From assembly GCF_000283155.1 (NCBI RefSeq), contig NW_004454166.1, positions 17,657,805-17,721,804 of the forward strand: a DNA stretch of 64,000 bases, in the 5' to 3' direction. Of the stretch, positions 21,165 through 33,100 are shown piece by piece. A program made the position numbers and the translations under genes. Within the stretch, counting starts at the first letter, position 1. Each line of letters starts with the position of its first letter. Below the pieces are notes generated by a model. It did no database searches and was not told where the DNA came from. It saw only the letters and a program-made list of their open reading frames with translations. Source of the DNA: Ceratotherium simum simum (Eukaryota > Chordata > Mammalia > Perissodactyla > Rhinocerotidae).

Positions 21165-24100
21165 CTGTAAAGACAAGAGCAAGATTTAATTTGCTTGTGT
21201 CAGAACCTGTGAACTTTGCTAAAGAGTCTCATATCATTTTCAAAGATTGAAAATGATTCAATAAAACCAAGAGCTACCAAGCTCCTTGAGGAGGAACATT
21301 GTTTAACTATAACTCTATAACTATAATAAGTAATTAAATATAATATATTGTTTAATTATAAAAATATATATATATATGTATTTTTTTGGTGAGGAAGATT
21401 GTCTCTTAGCTAACATCTGTGCCAATCTTCCTTTATTTGTGTGGGTCACTGCCACAGCATGGCTTGATGAGCCATGTGTAGGTCTGCGCTTGGGATCCGA
21501 ACCCACAAACCCCAGGCCACTGAAACGGAGCACATGAACATAACCACTATGCCACCAGACAGGCCCCAGAGCCTGAGTTTTCTGATATGACAATTTTTAA
21601 TTTTACCTGAGGCCTGTGATCCTGGAAAAGAGTGAAGGTTAAGAAATCTCCTCACTATTTTGTGTTTTGGAAAACAGCTTATTGCAAAGTACCACTCTTC
21701 CCCAAATGACATGAATAAGACTGATGGATGCCCCCTTGTTAACCTATGACGAGGCCAGACACCAGACCCTCGAAATACCCAGTCTTTGCCTCATAAGTGA
21801 TTAGCTGAACTGTTTTATCGCCACTGATCCATCGGAACAAATGCTTGTTAATCAACTATGTGAGTTCCTTCTCCTCCCTGAGTCTCAATTTCCTGTCTGT
21901 GAACTGGAGGTAAAGCTTCCTCATAGTCTTGTTCTGATGATCAAGTGAATGAAAGAGACATGAATATTTTTATCACAATGGCTGGATACAACAGTACTCA
22001 ATATGTACTTATTTTCTTTCTCCAAATAAACTAGCATCGTTCATTTTGACAGATTAAAAAATAAGCCTATTTTATTTTATATAGTTTAATATGTTCTTAT
22101 GGGTGCATTATCTATAAATACTCATTATATAGAACAGATGAATGAATACTTTTATGAAGCATCTATAGCAGAAGAAATGAATAGAATCAAACCATTGATT
22201 TCAACGAAGATAGTCTGTGATAAAACCAATACTTTTCAGGAAAAATATAAACAGATTTTAATTTCCTACAACTGCTTTTGAAATTCATAGCAATGACTGT
22301 TATGTACTGTCAGCCACAGTTTCGGGATAAAGAAGCATTTAGCAACCTTCACACTTGGTGGTTAACCAGAAACCTGGTTCCTGGATTTTTCTAAAGCATC
22401 TTTCCCACTACTGACTGGGCTATGGTTTATTTTGCAAGTATGACACACGTTCAGAACGTGTGTGGTCTCTGCTGGCCCCTGCGCTAAGTGGTCCCTGGAG
22501 AGCTCTGTTGCTTCTTTGCAAAATCTGTGAAACACATTTTTATTAGTCACCTCTGATAGTCTCTACTCCTTCTTTGTGGATAATGCAGCAGATTTGGAAA
22601 AAAAAAATTCCTCTCAGCTGATGCAAAAGCAAAAATTATTTAGTCTGTAGACAAAGGAAGTTTTGTTAAATTGATATGCAATTAGCTATGTCAACACAGC
22701 AGCAAGTGGGAGTTTGGGTAGGAAGTATGTTGTAAAGGAAACAGTGCAGTTCTGAGAGTCAAGCTTAAATCTCAGCTCTTCCTAGTCATGTGACTTGGGA
22801 CAAGTGAATTTAGTTGTCTGAGACTCAGTTTCCCCATTTCATTGGGTTGATATGCAGATTAAATGAGATCATGGATGTAAAATGCCTACCACATTGCCTG
22901 CTACATATTAGGAGCTCAGTAGAACCTAGATTCCCTTTCCAATTTCTATTCCCCCCATTCAATAGGAAGAGGGTTGGCATCTCCATACTCAGTTTTTAGG
23001 ATTTTCCTGCCCAGCCTGTTCAATCCCTCTCTTTCTTATAGGCAAGTGGTAAATGATGGCAACTTGGCATCTCCCTGGTCCTAATCTTCACTCAGGACTC
23101 ACCACAAACAGTTTCTTCTTGGTTAAACATTAAGACAAACCTCTTGGGTCACAAGGATAGCCCCTTATTGGTTGTGAATTTTCTTATAGGTCAGGAAAGT
23201 ATGCTTCTTTTTAAGTCTAGTTTTCAGATGGGTTTTTAACACATCTTTCTGCACTGTCTTGCTCTTTTCTTTGGAGTCTTAGATGTGTATGCAACTCCAG
23301 GTATGAGACCCCAGGAATTTTGACACTAGACTTGGGAAGCTGGCCAATGGGTCATATTATGAGATTGCTCTTAATCTTTTCATATCAATGAAAATTCTTC
23401 AGAAATACCTACCTGAATGTAAACATCCAATAACTTCATTTTGAATAGGGCACAGATGGACTCATAAATTGGGAACTCTGGGGATCTTTCATCTTTGACT
23501 AGATTTAGAATTACACGAATCTCTGAGTTTGAGTAAAGCCGTTTCTAAATGACTGAGTATGTGAATGACAGAGAGAGACAGTAGAAAAAGAGAGAAGGCT
23601 AGTAGAATTTGAAAGAAAATGCCCAAGAGACATAGGCCTTTGGACCCCTCAAGTGAGGAAGATATCTGAAAACCCTCAATTGAGAGGAGGAGTCTGTTAC
23701 CAAGGGGTGTGGTTTCCAGACTGAAGCTACTAGAACGAGTTGTGGCAAACACTCTGAAAGAAATGTCAGGTCCATGGCCCTTGGTCTCCTGAAAAACATG
23801 TCAGGGAGAATTACCTGTCAGGTGTGCTCTTGGCTTATCTCTAGCAGCTTCTGGAGGAAGGTCTGTAAGGAAGGGAGAAAAATGCTGAGTCAGAGGGTGA
23901 CTGAAGTGAAGACGGCATTTTGGAAGTTGCACAGCGCCTGCAACAAGAGAGAAATATTTCTCTCCTCCCGCTTGATTCAGTTCCATTCTTTGCAGGTTTT
24001 TTGAGGGGGACAGGGGAACCTCAAAAGAAAGAGACTTGAACACAAATTAATCTTGGCCCCGTGGCTTTGGGCAAGTTATCTAACCTGTCTGAGACTCTGT

Positions 24101-27100
24101 TTTCTCATCTCTAAGATGGGCACATCAATTCCTACCGTGGATGGAGAGTGCTCAGAATGATTCCTGGCACATGGTCGGTGCTCAATAAAGCTCACCTTGC
24201 CTCTCTTTTCCTCCTACTGCTTCTGTGGGAGCTGATTGGCCTTTTGCCTCCTTCATGGTCCCTTTAACTACAGCCACTGAGGCATCTGGATGTCCTGACA
24301 GAACTGGATGGGAACCACTCTGTAGCTATATGATCTTGGCAGGTCCCTTTTCCTCTCTGGACCTCTGTTTCCCTGTCGGTTCTCCAGAAGACCTCAGAAT
24401 TTCCTTTTGGTTCTCAGAGATGATTATAATGGGCAAATGTGTTCTAACTGCAGTGATAAAGATGATGCTGTCGATGATGATAAGGAAAAAATCATTGTGT
24501 ACTTTTGATGTGTTAGGCATTGTTCTAATACCTTTATAGGAGTTAACTAATTCAATCCACACTAACCCTGGGAGGTAGGTACCATTATAATCATTTTGAT
24601 AGGTGAGTAAACTGGGACAGACAGGTGAAATCATTTGCCCAAAGGCCATCAACTCCACAGGCCATGCACTTGGCCATGCCACTATTTTGCCTTCTTAGTG
24701 ACTGGGGAGGACCCTCACTTCTCCTCTGGGTTTACATGCTTTTGAACCTCCTACATACCAGAACTACTAGATATGTTCTTGTTCCCCACAAGAGAAGGCA
24801 TCAAATATGAACACACTTACAAGCTCGCTGATGTGCAGATCCAAACTCCTGTCCTTTTGGTGTCTATTGGGAAAGAAAGATACGGTTCAGACTATTTGCG
24901 GTCCTATTGACCCCAATACCCACACAGCTGCCCATAGCATGGGCATGATTAAGATGCTGCTGCTACACTGCCTGGTTACTCTGAGAGTGAAAGAAACCAG
25001 AATGAAATATTTTGGGGATGGGAATCTTGCACCCAAGCTTTCCCTTTTCCTCCTCCAGTCCCCCCAAAGACCTTTCTCTCTCTTATGCTTGTCTCTGAAG
25101 CTCATCTTTAAAGTTCTCTCCTGAGCTCTTCTTGTTCTATTTTAGAGCACTCTGACATCTTGTCTTGCTTCTATTTGAACAAATAATGACACTTGCTTTA
25201 TTTTCTTTTCCTCACCACAATTTAAAAATTGGAGCTATTTTAAGAAAGTGATTCAGAGAAAGAAATAATGGCTACGTTCTCCTTCTCATCAGCCTCAACA
25301 ATTGTTCCGTTTCCTTGTAAGACTTGAAGACTTTTTCATCATTGCCATCCCAGTTTGTGAGCCATTTCAGATATCACATGGTAGTGGAAGAGTAATTGCT
25401 TTGGAGGCAGACAGACCCGAATTTGAATCCTAGTTCCACCATTTATTAACATTATGATCTTGAGCAAGATGCTTTTCTTCTCTGAGCTTTGGTGTCATTT
25501 GTAAAAGGGGAGTGATAACATCTGTAGTCCTAGATAACGCCCAGCTTTGAGATAAGGATCAACTCAGAAAATGTATGAGTCAGTGCAAAGAATGCATGGA
25601 AATGAAGGAACTACCATTCACGTGCCTGAATATCAATCTCAGGAGCGAAACTAAACTCTTAGCTTAGGAATAAAATCACCATCTTACAGTTTACCAAGTT
25701 TCCAAAAACCCTTCTCAGATGTGATTTTGACTCAACCCAGGGTCTTCTGATTTGGTTCTCGTAACTACACGGTCCCCCATGAACAATGAGCCTCATGTCA
25801 CCACGGACACTTGATCAGTTTTACATCTTAAAACCCGCATGTGTGTGCGTGAGTGTCCTTGTGAATGAGGAATTGTGTGTCTGTGTGAGTATGAGAGAAG
25901 ACAGCTCCATCAGTGGGAAAGAGCGTGAAGTGATGTGTCTTTGCATCTGTGTATCTACATATGTCTGTGGTGTGGTGTTGTGTGCGCGGGTGTCTCTACA
26001 CACGTATGTGTGGTCATGTGGACGTAGCTGTGCCATTTTTGAGTCTAGGTCTGTAGCAGTTCTGTGATAACTGTGAGCTTGTTAGAGCCCAGACCGTCAG
26101 GCTCTTTTTACTCCCAAGCCGAGCAACCTAACCTCTACTGATTTGGTTCTCGTAGCCCTCTTGAGGGCAGAGATCTTGTCTTTGAATGACTGACTGACTT
26201 CATTGTCTCTCCAGCTCCCTTTTCTCTGCTTCCTAATTCTGTTAATGGCACCACTACAGCTTCCCCTCAGTTACCAGGCCTGAAATTTCCTTCTTTCTTC
26301 TTCCACAAACCAAGTTGTCATTTCTATTTTGCAGTTTTTTCTCTTTCACGCCTCCACTCTCAGCCTCAGCGTGCTGCTTTCCTGGATTCTTCCAACAACT
26401 CCCTAACAGGTCTTCCTGCCTCTGGTTTCTTTTCTTCTCCAATCCATCTCCTAGCCTGTCTTCAGTGGGCTTTTTCTAAAGCATCACTTTATTGAGACAT
26501 AACTCTGCTCATAAAACCTTCCATGGCTCCCCATGGCTTTCAAAACAGTCCCAAATACTTGACATTCAAAGACCCTATTTACCACCCTAAACTTGTTATC
26601 CACTATTTACTCCTCTCCAAGTCCTCTGTGCTTCAGCATAAGAGGCAACCACAGCGAACGATTCAAGGCACCTGAAAAACGCAGTAAGTGTAGCTACTGT
26701 TTATTGAATGAGAAGTGACACTGTGCTATGTTAAGCCTCATCTCCTTCAGTATCATGTCCTTCGGCTTTGCAAGGACCATCTAAAGTGGAGGATATTCAC
26801 ATCCTCACGTAGAAAATGGGGCTCATGGAGGTGAAGTAACTCGCCCAATGTCCTATACCTGGAAAGTGGAGGAGTAGGGTTTTAACCAAGGCCAATTGAC
26901 TCCAGAAGACCAAGCCCTAGGCCATTGCAACTTACAACTTCTGGGCAAGCTCCTCATCTGGTGAGGTGGATGGATAAGTATCAGCAATTTCATGCACTAT
27001 GACAGTGGGAAAACACAGAGTTCAGAAAACAGGAACTTGGCCCAGAAGAGGGGGAATCAGGGGAAATTACCCCTGAACTGAGTCTTACAGGTCTCACAGG

Positions 27101-30100
27101 TATTAGCCAGGTGATAAAAGGTAATGACCATTCCCGACAAGGCCACAAGCTTATGCAAGAGTGAGGAGGCTCAACAGAGCATGCTAGCAGTTGGGAAACT
27201 GAAAGGATTTCTGCTGCCGAATGAATACATTATATATATTTAGAAGTAGGGTCATGTGTACAAACCTAAACCCAATTGATGTGACTACTTGTCCAGCATT
27301 AATGACTTTGATGGGATGGGGAGGGTGCAGAAGCAGCCTAGAAACGAGCCTATTTTGTAGCCTGTTTCCTTACTTGCTGTTGACAGAGCTGATAAAGAAT
27401 TGGTCTTTTGGCAAGCCAGAAAACTGAAGATGGGGTTCTCAAGAGAATTGGGGAGAGCGTGGTTGCATCCCCTTCCATAGGAAATGGTACTTGCTCTGGT
27501 TGGCCTTCTGCTTCATTTAGTTGTCTGCTGAGAAATCTTGAACATCCTGCTTATTTTTATATTTGGGGTGGGAGCATGCTTCCCCGTTTGCTCTGCTGGA
27601 TTTCTATAACTTGAGCCACATCTTATTTTCATATATGGATGGACATGTATGGCTTTTAGTGGCCCAGAATGCCACCGAACATCTGGAGGCTGTGATAGTG
27701 CCAGTTGGCAGGTGCTGAAGACCACAACATTCCAAGAGTCCCCAAGAAGAACGTCAGCTGGGACTCTCTTTCCACGAACAGCGTCTAAAGCCTTCCGTTG
27801 CTGCTTCTCTTAATAATGACTCTGTCTATCGTGGGAGGAAGATAACTGTGGTGGGAAACAGGAATGAATGAAGAGGAGATTTGAGAGGAAGAAAGAGTGG
27901 CTTATTTGGGGAAAAGTTTATTTATTTGAGCTGGATCAATGCCTGCTCTCAAGTTAGTTGCTGACAACACCAGGTCAATAAAATCTCTTTCTGCCCTCCA
28001 CCCTGACTCATTTCCATTGCTTCTGGGTTACTCTGGGGCACCAAGGAGACGGTGACTCCTGAGGGATGCTGGTCACTGCAACATTAACTTCCAAATCTGA
28101 ATACACATGGAGTCCAACAACACCCTTCAATTCCCTCTCAAATCACTGGCTGAGAACAAGGATCCAATTTTATTTTCCCTCGTGAGCATTTATCACTCCC
28201 TGCAGTGATAGTACTTATTTATGTGTTTATTGCTTTTCTCTCTCTAGCAGAATTTAAGCTGCATGAAGGCAAGGACCTGGTTTGTATGTCTTTCTCACAC
28301 TATATTCCTGGTGTCTCAGACAGTGCCCAGCACTTCTACTAGATTTCAGTTGGCAAGGTATGCTGTTGCTCAGGCATCAGAAAGACAGACAGAGGGACCG
28401 GCCTGGTGGCACAAGTGTTAAGCGCGCGCGCTCCACTGCGGCGGCCTGGGGTATGCCGGTTTGGATCCCGGGTGCGCACCGACGCACCGCTTGTCGAGCC
28501 ATGCTGTGGTGGCGTCCCATATAAAGTGGAGGCAGATGAGCATGGATGTTAGCCCAGGGCCAGTTTTCCTCAGCAGAAAAGAGGAGGATTGGCAGATGTT
28601 AGTTCAGGGCCGATCTTCCTCACAAAAAAAAAAAAGAAAGAAAAACAGGCAGAAAAGAAAAAGAGAGCAGAAGATAGAGTAAGGCCCAGCCTCAGCGACT
28701 TGAGTCAGAGTTTTATAATCCAAAAAACAGGGAAAGAGACCTTTTTATTTTAGAATACATGCAAAGTTTTGAGTTTTTGTTTAAATTTTAGAAGTTTTAA
28801 TTTGTAGAGGTGGGTAGCCATAATCTTTTAGTACTGGGACCTCTAAAGGTTTTCATCAGGCTCTGCTTAGATCATCTTCATGCTCTAAAAATGTTTGTGG
28901 AAAGTTGCAAGGGTTGGCCAGGAGTCAAAGCCAGAAAAGGCAAATGTGTACACCATGGACATACGTGTTAGTGGACAGTAGGATGCTCTCTATCATCAGC
29001 ATTTATTAGCCCAAGCAAAACAAGCTACTGCTTTTCTCCTTAGTTCCTACAGGTAGGGGAATTTTCACTCTCATTTAATTTTCTTTTTTTTTCCCTTCTC
29101 ACTTATTTTTTGCGTGTTGATTGGCAATCCTTAACTCAAACTAACTATAACCTATTACTATAGGCATTTTTGGAATCACTCTAATTCTTCAAATAGGGAA
29201 GAAGGCAGGATGAAGGGAAGGAGGAGCGCTCGCTGGGCGTCAGCTCTTGTAATGACATTTATGTGCGTTCCTCATTTAATACTCCAGCAACCCTCAAAGG
29301 AGAGTACCGCCTTTTTATGGCCTTTGTAAGCCACAGATCAAAGAGTAAACAGAGGCCCTGGGATCTGAACCTTTAGCCCAAGTACAGACTCTGGCATACA
29401 TCAGGAGCCCCATAAACACAAGCTGAGTACACACAAAGACGATCGAATCTGAAGCGAGATGATCTTTGCGATTCTCTCATTGACATTTCCCCAGGAAAAT
29501 CCCTTGAGTGTGTTTTAACTAATGACCCATTTAGCCTTTCTTCCATATTCCGTAGCCACTCTCTAGTATATTCATAAACAAGAAGAGATATCCATTTCTT
29601 GCCAGCATAAATGCTGCAATTGCAAAGGCATAAATGTTTTATGACCCATAACATCCTTCCAGCGCTTCTAGGAGAAATACGCAGACATTTGCCTTCTTAT
29701 CTTTTCCCCTTGCTTCTCTCTGTTTGTACTGGCACAGGATAAATCCAACGTGGAAATGTTTTATTCTGAGCCTGTTTTGTTTCATCATCCTCCAAGGTGC
29801 ATGGGACGGGGCTTTACATGCAACATTCAGAGTGCTGCAAAGAATGTGGTGTTTGCAGCCGAGCGAATGTGAAAATCCCAGCTCTATTATTACCTACTGG
29901 TCTAACTTTGGCATGTCACCTAAGCTCCATGAGACTGTTTCCTCATCAGTAAAAGAAGACAATGATTCTTTCCTCCTAGGGCTATTGTGATGGCTAAGAA
30001 AGACCATACACATAAAGCGGATATCCAATTCATTTTCCTTCTTTCTTTGGCCTCAATAAATGCTTGTGGTATGTATTGTTGGTTCCACATAGCTTCCCTT

Positions 30101-33100
30101 TGGTTTCATCACTTTAATGATAAACAGAAGCCACCTTGTGTCTCTTCATGACCAGCGGCAGACCGGGATCATTTAGGAGCTCTGGACGGCTCCCGCCTTT
30201 GCCCAATAGGAGAGGCTTCCTCAGTCCACAGTTCGCTTCTGGACTTCTGCCCTTTCAGAATGCAAACAGGTGGAGGGAATGGAATGTACCTCCCACTCAT
30301 TTCAAAACCCGAGGTTGTTGCTATAATGAGGCTGCTGAGCCTCATTAAGGACACTAGGCTGGGAGATGACCTCTTGCAGCCATTCTGCTGCTGCAGCCGG
30401 GCGTGTGTGATCTGTCTGGTGAGGACGCGGGAGCTTGCGGCGCTGGGCATTGAGTGATGTTTATTTCAACAGGTGAATGAATGGATCCTGGCATCGCCAG
30501 CTACCAGCTGCCATGAATGTTTGGGATTCACACCCACAGCTCGCTCCCCCTCCCTTTGCATTTCTGCAAGCACCTACACCACCTCTGGTTTCTCTGCCCT
30601 TTGCCCACAGGCCGACCTTTGGAGAGAGTGGGGCTTATCTTCCAGGTGAGCCAGGACTTCCCGAGGCTACAGCAGGGGGCAGTGTCACAGAGTGCTCAGT
30701 GTTTTGCAATTTACAAAGCACTTTTACCTCAACTATCTGTTTCCTCTAGACACCACTGAAAGGGGATTATCATTACGGTCCTCCTTCCCAAAGAGGAAAC
30801 AGCTTGAGTGAGATAAAAGGGCTCACCCAAGGTGGAGCGGGCAGGGAAATCATGCCTGTTGAGCATCTACTTTATGGCAATAACTTTCTGGACGTCTCCT
30901 TGCAGAATTCTTAGCACAGTGCTATGAAGAGAGGGTGTTAACCTCCCATTTTATAGACAGGGTGTGTAAGCCTTAGGGAGATCAGGTACCGTGCACCTCC
31001 CTCCATCCCTCTCTCCATCCGGCAAACACTTAGTGATGCCAGGTACAGCAAGGTGCCCCCAGGGAGGAAGGGGACTAGCATTTATTGAGGATTTACTATG
31101 TGCCAAGCACCTTTCAGGGTGTCATTGTTAAATCCTCCTGACCACCCTAGGGAGTGAATGATTTGCTGGGCTTATACCCAGAGGCAGACTAGCATAGTGG
31201 TCAGGAGGAACATATATGGTGGATTTGAATCCCAATGTCACACTCTGACTGTGTGACTTTGAGCACGTGGTTTAACTTTTCCCAGCCTCAGTTTCTTCAT
31301 CTCTAAAAGGGAGATAACAGCAGTACTTTCCTCATCAGTTTCCAGAATCACCTGAGATGGTGCATGTAGTAATAGTGGCAAACATATACCGCAAGTGTTT
31401 ATATGCCAGACACCAGGCTAAGGAATTTCTAGGTGTGATCTTATTTACCCTTTTCAAAACCTTAAATAGGAAAAAGCTTAGAGTGGTGTCTGGTATATAA
31501 TAAGTTATTACAAGGTCACAGCTGCCATGTGGGTGTACCATGGCTTTCCCTCAAGTCTGTGTAACTTTGAAGCCTGAGCTGGCATCACTATGGGGTCCCG
31601 TTTGTCTGGGTAGAGACCAAGGGGGCTCAGGGGCATGCGTGGGGAGTGGACGGGGTACAGGGAACAAGGCGAAAGAGGCTTGCAGGCATTTTTAAGGAAG
31701 GGATGGAAGTGAGATTGGAGGGAACCAAGGAGAACGTGGGGGAGTGTGTGGAGATGATTCTAGAAGTAGGGCATGGAGGGAAAGGACAGAGATGGGACAG
31801 TGGTGCACCCTGGGAAGCAGAGTCTCCTATGGCATCCCTGACAATTCATTGCACAGTACTGAGTGCCTGCTCTGTGCCAGGCTTGGGGCTGAGGCAGCGT
31901 GGTGCGTTCCGTTGTGCCTATAGCACAGAGCAGAGCCTGGGGAAGATGGAGGCCTGGCCTCAGGGCACCTCTGGGTCAGAGTAGGACCTGTGGACCCATC
32001 CTGAGGGCAGTGGAAGCCACGAAGGGCCCAAAGAAGGCGCAGGCCATGGTCTAGTGCAGTTGGGTATAGAACGGCTTGGAGGGTGGTTTGGGGGCACAAG
32101 CCCATGAGACAGGGTGGAGAAGGAGGCACAGACATGGCTCACAAACAACAGAGACCAAGAAAAGCCCTCCAGCGCCAAATCCTGCTCTCTGGCCTGGTGA
32201 TGGCAGATTCCAGAGTGGGTGGAGAAGTTGGCCTCTCTGTTGTAATTTCCAGGAGCAGGGAAGTTCCGTGGTCATAATAATAGTGATTGCTACGACTTGC
32301 TAATCCCCCATCCCTGCCAGTCACTTGAAGTACTTTATTTCTAATGATCCCATTTCATGCATAAGAAGCTGAGGCCCAGGAAGGTTACACAACATGGCTA
32401 AGAAGAGGCTAGGCCAGAATTCAAACTGGATCTGAACCTTGGACCCACGACTTTTCCAAGATGCGAATCTACCTAACATTCTCCCGGAGTCTAAAGATCC
32501 TAAAACATTTTACTGTCTCTATTTTCCTTTGTGTAGGTAACATATCCATTTTGTACAAAAGGGTATAGGTTTAGAAATGTCTGCCCCTTTCCCTTGTCGC
32601 CCAGCCACCCAGTTCCTCTACCTGGATACTGGCAGACTTTCCAGTCTCTTTCATCCTCTTCCTGAGATAATCTATGCATTTATAAACACATTCTTCTAAG
32701 TGAATATGTATTATTTTTTTAGAAAATGAAGTGTCCCATATTCTATATGCTGTTATGCACTTTGCTTTTTACGCTTAATGGTATAACTTAGAGAAATCCT
32801 CTCTCCTTATGTATAGAGAGGCCCCACTTTTTTTATTCCCGAGGAAGATTTGCCCTGAGCTAACATCTGCCGCCAATCTTCCGCTTTTTCCTTGAGGAAG
32901 ACGGGTCCTGAGCTAACATCTGTGCCAGTCTTCCTCTATTTTGTATGTGGGTCGTAGCCACAGCACAGCCACTGACGAGTGGTGTAGATCAGGGCCTGGG
33001 AACTGAACCTGAGCCACTGAAGCAGAACACACCCAACTTAACCACTAGGCCACAAGGGTGGCCCTAGTGATGCCCCATTTTTTAAAAACAGTGCCAGCTG

